Source: Gemmatimonadota bacterium (GTDB taxonomy: Bacteria; Gemmatimonadota; Gemmatimonadetes; Gemmatimonadales; Gemmatimonadaceae). From it: a DNA stretch of 10,648 nt. A program made the position numbers and the translations under genes. The notes under the pieces are model-generated. The model was not told the DNA's origin, did no database searches, and saw only the letters and a list, made by a program, of their open reading frames with translations. Positions 1-6,257 of the stretch are shown here, one piece after another. Numbering within the stretch: the stretch's first letter is position 1; every line of letters starts with the position of its first letter. The stretch spans positions 1 through 10,648 of the forward strand of contig CANJOX010000082.1 of NCBI GenBank assembly GCA_947475795.1, written 5' to 3'.

Positions 1-644
1 ACGGCTCGCACATCACCGCGATGCGCACCGCCGGCGGCGCCGCGCTCTCCGCCCGCTGCCTCGCGCGCGCGGACGCCCGCGTCCTCGCGATCGTCGGCGC
101 GGGGGTGCAAGGACTCGCGCATCTGCAACTGCTGCCGCGCGTCCGCGGGATCACCGAGATCCGCATCGTGTCCCGCCGTCACGCGGACGCCGAGGCGCTG
201 GCCGCCACCGACGCGCGTGCGCACGCCGTCACGTCGGTCCGCGACGCCGTGCGCGACGCCGACATCGTCTGCCTGTGCACCACGTCGGACACGCCGGTGA
301 TCGAGCCGGAGTGGCTCGCGCCTGGGGCCCACGTGACGTCGGTGGGCTACGCGCCTCCCGGTGGCGAGTTACCGCCCGAGGTCGTGCGGCAGGCCACGCT
401 CGCCGTCGAGTCGCGCCTCTCGTTCGATCCGCCACCGGCCGGCTGCGCCGAACTGGCGGGGCTCGATCCCGCACGGGGCACCGAGCTGGGGGAGCTGCTC
501 GCGGGGCGCGCGCCGGGGCGCACATCACCCACGGAGCTCACGGCGTACAAGTCGATGGGGCACGCGATGGAGGACCTGGTGGTCGCCGCGCTCGTGTACC
601 GGCGCGCGCGCGAGCAGGGCGTGGGTCGGGCGGTGCGGTTGTAG
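1..644 (+). CDS. Ornithine cyclodeaminase / mu-crystallin family protein, 3' part (5' end outside the window)
   Basis: The reading frame is open from base 3, so the ATG at 21 is internal; 213 residues are visible and about 100-120 N-terminal residues are missing compared with the usual 310-340. The entry segment ITAMRTAGGAALSARCLAR is the family's substrate-domain to Rossmann-domain junction. A nucleotide-binding loop follows (VLAIVGAGVQGLAHLQ, visible residues 27-42), and the C-terminal block AYKSMGHAMEDL with a trailing helix matches the family's conserved end. The family contains NAD(P)-dependent ornithine cyclodeaminases, alanine dehydrogenases, ketimine reductases and siderophore-precursor synthases, so the substrate cannot be assigned. 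The segment usually written V-D-S-R reads V-E-S-R here, followed by PPPAGCAEL; this looks like a subfamily variant rather than damage. It is a cytoplasmic enzyme. It converges with the large lipoprotein gene, leaving 50 bp between them. The family call is firm; the specific reaction is unknown. Confidence 0.88.
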   Translation, partial: GSHITAMRTAGGAALSARCLARADARVLAIVGAGVQGLAHLQLLPRVRGITEIRIVSRRHADAEALAATDARAHAVTSVRDAVRDADIVCLCTTSDTPVIEPEWLAPGAHVTSVGYAPPGGELPPEVVRQATLAVESRLSFDPPPAGCAELAGLDPARGTELGELLAGRAPGRTSPTELTAYKSMGHAMEDLVVAALVYRRAREQGVGRAVRL

Positions 645-653
645 GGGGCGTTC

Positions 654-689
654 GGCGTGCCGGTTCCGGCGGTCGTTGCAGCGCACGCC
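654..689. terminator. Inverted repeat in the convergent intergenic gap, possible bidirectional terminator
   Basis: GGCGTGC (654-660) pairs with GCACGCC (683-689) as a perfect 7-bp stem around a 22-nt loop. It lies in the 50-bp gap where two genes converge, the usual place for a shared terminator. No T-run follows on either strand and the loop is long, so the assignment is weak. Confidence 0.28.
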
Positions 690-694
690 AACAA

Positions 695-3600
695 TCAGAG
701 CGGTGTGAGCGTGACAAGCTTGTCTAACCAGATGAGCCACAACTGGGTGGACAGCGAGCTCTGCAGGCAGGTGAGCACCGAGCCACCGACGCGTGCCTTC
801 AGGATCTGGTAGTTGATGAGTGTTGCTTGATCGGTCACGCCGCTCATGTCACCCAAGAAATCGACGCCGGCGCCGCCATTCACGCTGTAGCGCATGCCGT
901 CGGTGGTGTAGAGCCAGCCGCCGGTGATGCAGAACGACTGCAGCGCGGCGCGCACCGGGTTTGCATCCGCGAGCGTATTGAACACGCTGAGCTGACCATT
1001 GCGCAATCGCAGCACCTGCCCATCGTAGCCGATCCACAGCGCGCCCGATGCCCATTGCATCTGCGTGACGGTGCCCGCCAAACCTGCATTGCGTGCCGGC
1101 AGTGGCCATGTCTGGACGATACCGCTGGAGGTAATCTTGAGCAGGTTGCTCCCTTCGACCACATAGACCACCAGATCGGCCGTGTCGGCGATCGCCATAC
1201 TCGGCGTCGCCTTCGCGACGTTGTCGAAGCGTGAGCGTGTGCCGGGGCCTCGCACGTTACGACTTTGCAGGAACACCGAGTCGCCTGAAAAGGCCCAGTC
1301 GAGTCCTGCCGCCGGAGCCCCCGGTATGTACATCCGAAACTTGTTGTTGAAGATGCGGTCGTCGACCATGTCGAAGGTCGGCACCCCGCTGTTCAGGCTG
1401 TACACGCCGATCCGCGGCTCGTCCCCGACGCGATCTCCGAAACGCACGAAGTGCACGCTGAACTCGTCGCGCTGCTCGGTACGCGTTTTCGACGGCACCC
1501 AATGCTTCGGCCGTCCGGTAGGCACCCAGGATTTCCACGTAATCGACGGTCCACCGGTGGCACGAAGCACCGTACCGGCATCATCGGACAGCTGGAAGTA
1601 CACCCCTTCGTTTGTTGTGGTGAGCCCACGCCCAGCGCCCACGCCGTTGCTCGCGGTCACGCCAGGGATCGACCATTCCTGAAACGACGCGATGCGCGGC
1701 GGCGTGCCGCTCACGTTCATCGTGATCGGCAGCGATGCGCTCGGCACACCCGAGCCGCTCGCCTGTACGATCGCGGCTGACGTGGCAATCGGCGCCGTGG
1801 ACGAGACCGTGAACGCGAGGGTGCTGCCGGCCTCATTCGAGCCCAGTTGCGAGGGCGTGAACGTCGCCGAGACCCCCGACGGGAGGCCAGAAATGGAGAG
1901 CGAAACCGCGCCCGTGTATCCACCCGTGCGGGCGAGTCCCACCTGTATCGTCCCGCTGGCGCCACGTGCGAGGAGAACGGTCTGGCTTTGCAGGGTGAGC
2001 ACGATTCCCGGCTGGGCGACGTTCAGCACGAGAGTGGCTGTGCGATCGGGAAGCCCGACCGTAGTTCCGCTGATGGTCGCGGTGGCATTGCCGGTCGCAT
2101 TCGCTGCAGCCGTGAACGTGAGCGTCGTGGTGGTCGCCCCCGCCGCGATGATCGCGGGGCTCACGGTGACGCCGGCGGGGAGCCCCTGGACGGCGAGCGT
2201 GACGGCGCCGCTGAATCCGCCGACCCGCGTGATGGTGGCGTTCACCGTGGCGGCGGCCCCCGGCGCCAGCGTCAGCGACGCGGGCGACAGCCCCAGCGTG
2301 TACCCGGCAGCACTCGCCGTGAGCGAGACGCCCTGGTACGCCTGCGTTCCCACAATGAGCACGTACCAGTCCCCCGGGGTCGGGTTCGGTACGTCGGCGA
2401 GCCACACGGTGCCAGCGCCCGTCGCCTCGTTGTCAAACGTGGTAGAGGTCGGCGGGAAGCCACGGCGGAGGAGCACCCGCAACAGGCCGCTGCCGGCAGA
2501 GGTGCGGACCTGCAGGTTGGGCGTGCCGGAGGGCACCACGATGCGATACAGCGTCGACGATGCACTGGCGCCCGACAGGTTGGTGACCGGCACACCCGAC
2601 GTGAGCGGCGTCGCGTTGCTCCCGCCACTGGGCGCCGTCACGCTCAAGGTGGCCGTGGCGGCGCGATCCGTGAGGCCGAGCGAGGCACCGGTGACCGTGA
2701 GCGGGCCAGAGCCGATCGTCGCGGCGCTGCCCGCGGCGATCGTGAGTGTGGCGGCGGAGACACCAGCGCCGAGCGTGGCCGGAGAGAACGTTGCCGTCAC
2801 CCCTGACGGCAACGTCGCGGTACCGAGCGTGATCGTGCCGGAGAAGCCAGCCTCGCGCACGGCGGTGATGGTCACCTGCGCACTCGCGCCCCGCTCGACC
2901 GTGATGCTGGGGGACGTCAGCGACAGGGTGTAGCCCGACGTCGGCGCGGGGCCACCACTCGTTGTCCCGCTCAGCGTGGCGCCCGCGAACGCCTCGAAGG
3001 CGTAGAGATAAATGTACCAGTCGCCCGCGGCCGGATTCGGGATCGTGCAGCGCTCCTCGTTGCCGCTGCCTTCCGATGCGCACACGATGTCGGACGTGGT
3101 GCGCAGCGTCGCGACGCGCGCGACGTAGAGATCGAGGTCACCGGTCCCTCCGGTCGTGCGGAGGTCGAGCTGCGTGGTGCCGGCAGGGACAAACAGTCGG
3201 AAGAGGCGCACGCTGTCCTCAGCGGCGCTGATGTTGGTCACCGGCACACCGCTCGCGAGGAGGGTGCCGGCGGCACTGACCACCGTCACCGGTACCGTGA
3301 GACTGCGCGCGGGATCGCTCGTCAGGCGTACGGTGATGATGGCGCTCCCCGCCGTCACCGCAGTGATGAGCCCCGTGGTCGACACGGCGGCGACCGTCGC
3401 CGTGCTGGTCGCGTAGGTGACGGCGGTACTGGCCGTTCCGTTGACCGTGGCGGTGAGCTGCTGCGAGCCCCCGACGGAAAGCGCAACTGCCGCCGGCGCG
3501 ATGCTGAAGCTGACCGGCGTCACGGTCACAGACAGCGAGGCACTCTTAGTGGCATCGGCAATCGACGTGGCCGTGATCGTGGCCGTTCCTGCTCCAACCG

Positions 3601-4204
3601 CACTGACGAGGCCACTCAGCGAGACGGTGGCCACCGATATGCTACTCGAGGACCAGCTGACGCTCGTGTTCAGGGTACCGGTGACGGCGGCAGTGAGCTG
3701 TTGGGTCGCTCCCTGGAGCAGCGAGAGTGTAGACGCCCCAAGCGTGACCACAACGGGCGGGCTCACCGTCACGGTGGCGGTCGCACTGCGCGTGGGATCG
3801 GCGATCGCGGTTGCGGTAACAGTGGCGCTGCCCGCCGCCAGCGCGGTCACGAGCCCCGCCCCGCTCACATTGACGATGGACGGTGCCGACGTGGACCATG
3901 CGACGCCCGTGTTGGCTGTCCCTGTCACGATGACCGTGAGTGCCTGCGACTGCCCCACCACCAGCGAGACGGAATTGCTGGGCAGCAGCACGTCAACGCG
4001 GGGCCGCGGGCCGATGGGGCCATCAGCGCCTCCCCCGCAGGCACCGACGACGAACAGCGACGCGACCAGCATGGCGAGGAGCGTGCCCCCCGTCCGCCGT
4101 CCAGCGGTTCGCCCGTCGCGACGTCGCCCTGGCCTCGGCGCTCGTGCCAGAGAAGGTGCCATGTGCGGCTGCTCGGAAATGGGAAGCGCGAAGGGGAGAG
4201 GCAT
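695..4204 (-). CDS. Large mosaic lipoprotein: three Ig-like (BIG_2-type), two PPC and three further Ig-like modules plus a propeller-like C-terminal region
   Basis: The 1169-residue protein begins with an Arg-rich n-region, a hydrophobic stretch (TLLAMLVASLFVVGAC) and a lipobox ending at Cys56, so it should be a lipid-anchored envelope or secreted protein. Approximate modules: three bacterial Ig-like repeats (68-148, 150-230, 231-310) with the typical S..GLVTA..AG.ATVTAT core; a pre-peptidase C-terminal (PPC) domain (314-412) with GDLDLYV and GDWYIYLY; an Ig-like domain (420-525); a second PPC (531-630); two more Ig-like domains (633-731, 733-834); then about 335 residues (835-1169) rich in short beta-strand patterns such as GALWIGYDGQVLRLRNGQ, resembling propeller blades. 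No catalytic motif is visible. Such modules usually serve adhesion, polymer binding or secretion; the ligand is unknown. A second in-frame ATG at 4162 (MAPSLARAP) would give a shorter n-region; neither start has a clear Shine-Dalgarno. It lies downstream of a small exported protein, possibly co-transcribed. Confidence 0.85.
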   Translation of the reverse strand: MPLPFALPISEQPHMAPSLARAPRPGRRRDGRTAGRRTGGTLLAMLVASLFVVGACGGGADGPIGPRPRVDVLLPSNSVSLVVGQSQALTVIVTGTANTGVAWSTSAPSIVNVSGAGLVTALAAGSATVTATAIADPTRSATATVTVSPPVVVTLGASTLSLLQGATQQLTAAVTGTLNTSVSWSSSSISVATVSLSGLVSAVGAGTATITATSIADATKSASLSVTVTPVSFSIAPAAVALSVGGSQQLTATVNGTASTAVTYATSTATVAAVSTTGLITAVTAGSAIITVRLTSDPARSLTVPVTVVSAAGTLLASGVPVTNISAAEDSVRLFRLFVPAGTTQLDLRTTGGTGDLDLYVARVATLRTTSDIVCASEGSGNEERCTIPNPAAGDWYIYLYAFEAFAGATLSGTTSGGPAPTSGYTLSLTSPSITVERGASAQVTITAVREAGFSGTITLGTATLPSGVTATFSPATLGAGVSAATLTIAAGSAATIGSGPLTVTGASLGLTDRAATATLSVTAPSGGSNATPLTSGVPVTNLSGASASSTLYRIVVPSGTPNLQVRTSAGSGLLRVLLRRGFPPTSTTFDNEATGAGTVWLADVPNPTPGDWYVLIVGTQAYQGVSLTASAAGYTLGLSPASLTLAPGAAATVNATITRVGGFSGAVTLAVQGLPAGVTVSPAIIAAGATTTTLTFTAAANATGNATATISGTTVGLPDRTATLVLNVAQPGIVLTLQSQTVLLARGASGTIQVGLARTGGYTGAVSLSISGLPSGVSATFTPSQLGSNEAGSTLAFTVSSTAPIATSAAIVQASGSGVPSASLPITMNVSGTPPRIASFQEWSIPGVTASNGVGAGRGLTTTNEGVYFQLSDDAGTVLRATGGPSITWKSWVPTGRPKHWVPSKTRTEQRDEFSVHFVRFGDRVGDEPRIGVYSLNSGVPTFDMVDDRIFNNKFRMYIPGAPAAGLDWAFSGDSVFLQSRNVRGPGTRSRFDNVAKATPSMAIADTADLVVYVVEGSNLLKITSSGIVQTWPLPARNAGLAGTVTQMQWASGALWIGYDGQVLRLRNGQLSVFNTLADANPVRAALQSFCITGGWLYTTDGMRYSVNGGAGVDFLGDMSGVTDQATLINYQILKARVGGSVLTCLQSSLSTQLWLIWLDKLVTLTPL
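2012..3265 (-). repeat. Tandem duplication of a PPC + Ig-like two-domain unit inside the large lipoprotein
   Basis: Residues 314-525 and 531-731 share the same order and landmark motifs: SGVPVTN(I/L)S, then a (F/I)VP(A/S)GT.(N/Q)L..RT strand, PNP..GDWY, GYTL.L, GFSG..TL, LP(A/S)GVT and GL.DR.AT. The second PPC copy has diverged: the GDLDLY core of copy one is replaced by SGLLRVLL. A third Ig-like copy without its PPC follows (733-834). This is an internal protein-level repeat; nucleotide identity between copies is only patchy. Confidence 0.75.
3269..4003 (-). repeat. Three tandem bacterial Ig-like (BIG_2-type) repeats at the N-terminus of the large lipoprotein
   Basis: Three consecutive segments of about 80 residues (68-148, 150-230, 231-310 of the protein) repeat the pattern S(V/L)SL..G.(S/T)Q.LT..V.GT.NT.V.(W/Y).(T/S)S...V..VS..GL(V/I)(T/S)AV.AG.A.IT.TS.AD...S..V.VTV. 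They probably form a stalk that holds the later domains away from the membrane. Confidence 0.75.
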
Positions 4205-4244
4205 GCGTGGAATGGTGTTCAGGGACAGCCGTGCGAATCATCCG

Positions 4245-4260
4245 TGCCGTGACCACGGCA
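4245..4260. promoter_or_regulatory. 16-bp dyad symmetry upstream of the large lipoprotein gene
   Basis: TGCCGTGACCACGGCA has two perfect 7-bp arms around a 2-bp centre. It lies 41 bp upstream of the first possible start of the large lipoprotein gene and 64 bp beyond the stop of the preceding small gene. It could be an operator for a dimeric regulator, or an attenuating hairpin between the two genes; no T-run follows. The dyad is seen directly; its role is inferred. Confidence 0.35.
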
Positions 4261-4323
4261 TCGGGTGCAGCAAGTAGTTGATGCAGGGTCGTCGCCTGCG
4301 TGCCGATACCCAGCCGCAGCGTA

Positions 4324-4713
4324 CTACGGAAATCGCATCGAGACGGACTGGCTGCGACGTCCCGGCGTCAGATCGATCATCTCAACGAGGCTGTCCGCCA
4401 CCGCTGGACGTCGCGCCACCAGTCGCACGCAGATGTCCCCGTACTCCTTTCCCGTGATGGCAAAGGACCCATCGCTGGCGGACGTCGTCGTACCGAACGG
4501 CGAGAAGGAATACGGCGGCTGAAACGCCGCACACGACGTCCCGACCGCGCTCGCCGTCAGGCTGGCGCCAGCCACCGGGGCACCGGACGGGAGACTCACC
4601 GTACCCTCCACGCGGTACGCAACGTCCGGCCGCGTGCAGCCGCAGGCCGTTGTGGGCCAGTTGCACGCGGCCGCGGCAACACACACCGACACGACGAACC
4701 GTTGCATGCGCAT
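4324..4713 (-). CDS. Small Cys-rich exported protein with a carboxypeptidase-regulatory-like fold
   Basis: A 129-residue product if translation starts at the ATG at 4713, preceded by GAGAGG four bases upstream; in-frame ATGs at 4707, 4725 and 4815 are alternatives. The N-terminus (MRMQRFVVSVCVAAAAC) is a short positive segment followed by a hydrophobic core, consistent with a signal peptide; Cys17 sits in a weak lipobox (AAAC), so a lipoprotein is possible. The body has the carboxypeptidase-regulatory-like / CNA-B-type pattern: YRVEGTVSLPSGAPVAGASLTA (34-55), then SASDGSFAITG (78-88), then CVRLVARR (95-102). In this family such folds occur as small beta-sandwich domains in exported proteins. 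Six cysteines (11, 17, 24, 26, 61, 95) suggest disulfides outside the cytoplasm. The product is followed 119 bp later by the large lipoprotein gene on the same strand. Function is unknown; the fold is the supported part. Confidence 0.68.
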   Translation of the reverse strand: MRMQRFVVSVCVAAAACNWPTTACGCTRPDVAYRVEGTVSLPSGAPVAGASLTASAVGTSCAAFQPPYSFSPFGTTTSASDGSFAITGKEYGDICVRLVARRPAVADSLVEMIDLTPGRRSQSVSMRFP

Positions 4714-4717
4714 ACGA

Positions 4718-4723
4718 CCTCTC
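4718..4723 (-). promoter_or_regulatory. Shine-Dalgarno that decides the start of the small Cys-rich exported protein
   Basis: GAGAGG lies 4 bases before the ATG at 4713 and 10 bases before the ATG at 4707. It overlaps the region of the more upstream ATG at 4725, so it favours the two inner starts. No comparable sequence precedes the ATG at 4815. Confidence 0.45.
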
Positions 4724-4857
4724 ATGGAAAATGAAATCAGCCTGAAACTGGAACGCGCAGGCGCCGCCGCGACGGTGACGGTATCCGGCTGAACGCGAAC
4801 ATGCGTGCGTTCCACGACCGATCGATCGTCAGTCTACATGTCATGGATCAACCCAGT

Positions 4858-4896
4858 GTCGTACTGGCTGTCAATTTCGGCTCACGTGGTCGTACT
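4858..4896 (-). promoter_or_regulatory. TTGACA -35-like hexamer bracketed by an AGTACGAC direct repeat; possible regulated promoter
   Basis: On the minus strand AGTACGAC occurs exactly at 4889-4896 and again at 4858-4865. The two copies are 31 bp apart start to start, about three helical turns. A consensus TTGACA (4869-4874) lies between them, and CACGTG (4883-4888) abuts the upstream copy. The arrangement is like a regulator site around a -35 element. The -10 region is poor, so promoter activity is uncertain. It would serve the small exported-protein gene at 4713 with a leader of over 100 nt. Confidence 0.3.
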
Positions 4897-4932
4897 CCCT
4901 GCCATTTTTTACGCACGTTGCCTGAAACCGCA

Positions 4933-4982
4933 CCGAGAGCCGTGCGGAGATTCCCGGGACGTGCCCGCGCAGCGGTTCTCGG
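4933..4982. other. Nested stem-loop in the non-coding region
   Basis: CCGAGAGCCG (4933-4942) pairs with CGGTTCTCGG (4973-4982) over 10 bp with one G-T wobble. Inside the 30-nt loop CGGG (4955-4958) pairs with CCCG (4964-4967). It may be part of the 3' end of the MerB-like transcript. No T-run follows on the minus strand, so it is not a canonical intrinsic terminator. Confidence 0.35.
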
Positions 4983-5031
4983 CTCCATTCCCACCGCCCC
5001 ACCACCGCGGCCACCGCGATCTGTGGCGCGC

Positions 5032-5047
5032 GGGGCGTCCGCGCCCC
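5032..5047 (-). terminator. GC-only hairpin just after the MerB-like stop codon
   Basis: GGGGCG (5032-5037) and CGCCCC (5042-5047) form a perfect 6-bp stem with a 4-base loop, 8 bases after the stop codon at 5056. The position suits a terminator or an mRNA 3'-end stabilising hairpin; no T-run follows. Confidence 0.35.
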
Positions 5048-5055
5048 CCCGGCCA

Positions 5056-5739
5056 TCAGAAGCGCTCGGCGGTCACCGGCAATGCCCACGTGGGGCTCGT
5101 CAACCCGAAGCGCTGAAAGAGCGCGCGCGCCTCGTCGGTGGTCCACTTCGTCCACGCAGGATCGAGGTGACGGCCATACCAGGCCTGCGCAAAGGCCCAC
5201 ACCGTCGACACCGGTTGCACATCGCCGCGCGGTATCGCGTGCTGAACACACCAACGGTCCACAGCGGCGGGCGCGTCGAACACCAGCATGGTGCTGCAGG
5301 TGTACGTGACGTTGTCCCACGCCTGCATCATGGGGATCGGAAAGTGAACCCAATAGTCGGCTGTCGTGACAACGCCGCGTTCAATCCGGAGCGTAACCGG
5401 TGTCGCCTCGCCGCCCAGCCGTGTACTGATGGTGGCATCGGCCCCCAGCACGGCGACGATGCCGAGCGAACACCAGGCACAGTTACCCCACCAGCCTTTC
5501 CCGCCGCTCTCCACCCAAAACAGTGTGGGCGCGGCGGAAAACGGATGCATCGCCCAGATCTCACCGCTCGTGGGATGCAGGACGACGCCGTGATAATTCG
5601 CGAGCGCCCGCAGCGCGTCGGCGACGATCACCTCGTCGAGCGCGAAGTGCCGACTGAGCTGGGCGATGGTGGGCGCCGTGCCATGATCGATGAAATGTCG
5701 ACCGATTGCCGCGTGCAGCACGCCATGGGTCAGGGTCAT
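5056..5739 (-). CDS. Alkylmercury-lyase (MerB-like) family protein with the catalytic Asp position substituted
   Basis: The 227-residue product (classical MerB about 210) has an N-terminal helical/winged-helix segment (about 1-60) and a C-terminal region resembling the MerB core. Classical MerB cleaves carbon-mercury bonds in the cytoplasm using Cys96, Asp99 and Cys159 (R831b numbering). Here GWWGNCAWCSLGIVAVLGADATIS (81-104) aligns with the MerB Y-G-W-C-A-L-D segment: Cys90 takes the place of Cys96, while the Asp99 position is Gly93. YTCSTMLVF (146-154) supplies Cys148 at the Cys159 position. Cys87 is an extra cysteine making a C-x-x-C pair with Cys90. The start overlaps the GNAT stop (ATGA), and GGGGA lies 8 bases upstream. 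No merA, merR, merT or merP is visible, so organomercurial lyase activity is possible but not established; another thiol-based lyase or metal-binding role is an alternative. The family call is fairly firm, the activity is not. Confidence 0.78.
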   Translation of the reverse strand: MTLTHGVLHAAIGRHFIDHGTAPTIAQLSRHFALDEVIVADALRALANYHGVVLHPTSGEIWAMHPFSAAPTLFWVESGGKGWWGNCAWCSLGIVAVLGADATISTRLGGEATPVTLRIERGVVTTADYWVHFPIPMMQAWDNVTYTCSTMLVFDAPAAVDRWCVQHAIPRGDVQPVSTVWAFAQAWYGRHLDPAWTKWTTDEARALFQRFGLTSPTWALPVTAERF

Positions 5740-6257
5740 GCGCGCGAGTTCCCCGCTGCTGCGTCAACGCCAACCCGGTTGCTGCGGCGCTCCATGAGGA
5801 TGGTGTCACGCCACGCATCACCGAGTTTGCCGATACGCTCACGGGTGCCGACGATGCGAAAGCCGCACTGTTCGTGCAGCGCAATGCTGGTCGCATTCAG
5901 CGCCATGATGCCGGCCTGCAGCGTCCACAGGCCGCACACCTCTGAGGCATCGACCAACGCACGGAGCAGCTGCGTGCCGACCCCTCGGCCACGCGCACGC
6001 GACGCCACATAGATGCTGACTTCTGCCACGCCGGCGTACACGGCCCGTCGCGAGACCGGGCTGACGGCCGCCCACGCCAGCACACGGCCGGCTTCACTCG
6101 CGACGAGGCGCGGAGCCGGAAGATGCGCCTGATCCCACGCCTCCCACGACGGGGTCGCCGTCTCGAACGTCGCGATGCCGGTGGCGATGCCCTCGCTGTA
6201 GATGTCGGCCACCGCGGCCCAGTGTGCGGGCTGCAGGTCGGTGATCACGACGGTCAT
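5736..6257 (-). CDS. GNAT N-acetyltransferase, phosphinothricin acetyltransferase (PAT/YncA)-like
   Basis: With the ATG at 6257 the product is 173 residues, the normal length for this group; an ATG at 6314 would add 19 residues (MHARATIDDAG...) with no homology pattern, so the inner start is preferred, although neither has a strong Shine-Dalgarno. The order of motifs is that of PAT/YncA-like enzymes: IYSEGIATGIATFET (19-33), AEVSIYVASRARGRGVGTQLL (78-98) with the acetyl-CoA pyrophosphate loop R-G-R-G-V-G, LNATSIALHEQCGFRIVGTRERIGK (120-144) and WRDTILMER (149-157). Known relatives acetylate phosphinothricin, methionine sulfoximine or related amino-acid analogues in the cytoplasm using acetyl-CoA; the substrate here is not known. 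It overlaps the MerB-like gene by ATGA, so the two are translationally coupled. Palindromic sequence lies 43-57 bp upstream. Family confidence is high. Confidence 0.88.
   Translation of the reverse strand: MTVVITDLQPAHWAAVADIYSEGIATGIATFETATPSWEAWDQAHLPAPRLVASEAGRVLAWAAVSPVSRRAVYAGVAEVSIYVASRARGRGVGTQLLRALVDASEVCGLWTLQAGIMALNATSIALHEQCGFRIVGTRERIGKLGDAWRDTILMERRSNRVGVDAAAGNSRA

Larger units (their letters stand above)
4714..5055. other. 342-bp non-coding region between the MerB-like gene and the small exported-protein gene
   Basis: No convincing gene is seen on either strand. Reading leftwards it holds an all-GC hairpin directly after the MerB-like stop (5032-5047), a nested stem-loop (4933-4982), a perfect minus-strand TTGACA hexamer (4869-4874), a CACGTG palindrome (4883-4888) and an 8-bp direct repeat on both sides of the TTGACA. 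It probably contains the end of the GNAT/MerB-like transcript and the promoter of the small exported-protein gene. A good -10 partner for TTGACA is not visible: at 17-bp spacing the hexamer is TTGATC. Confidence 0.5.

Noticed and set aside
1692..2933. A 413-codon plus-strand reading frame antisense to the large lipoprotein gene
   Set aside because: It mirrors the Thr/Ala/Val/Ser-rich Ig-like region of the opposite strand; high GC3 removes stop codons. The translation shows no family motif, and the minus-strand frame has a signal peptide and clear domains.
3417..4277. A 286-codon plus-strand reading frame antisense to the N-terminal part of the lipoprotein gene
   Set aside because: Same reason: antisense shadow of the BIG_2-type repeats, with low-complexity Val/Thr/Ala sequence and a basic tail complementary to the signal-peptide region.
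4801..6012. A 403-codon plus-strand reading frame over the non-coding region and the MerB-like and GNAT genes
   Set aside because: Its translation is Arg/Pro/His-rich without domain patterns, and it lies opposite two recognisable, coupled protein families.
5056..6257. A mercury resistance (mer) operon
   Set aside because: Only a MerB-like gene is present, with a substituted catalytic position and a GNAT partner; no MerA, MerR, MerT or MerP is visible in the window.
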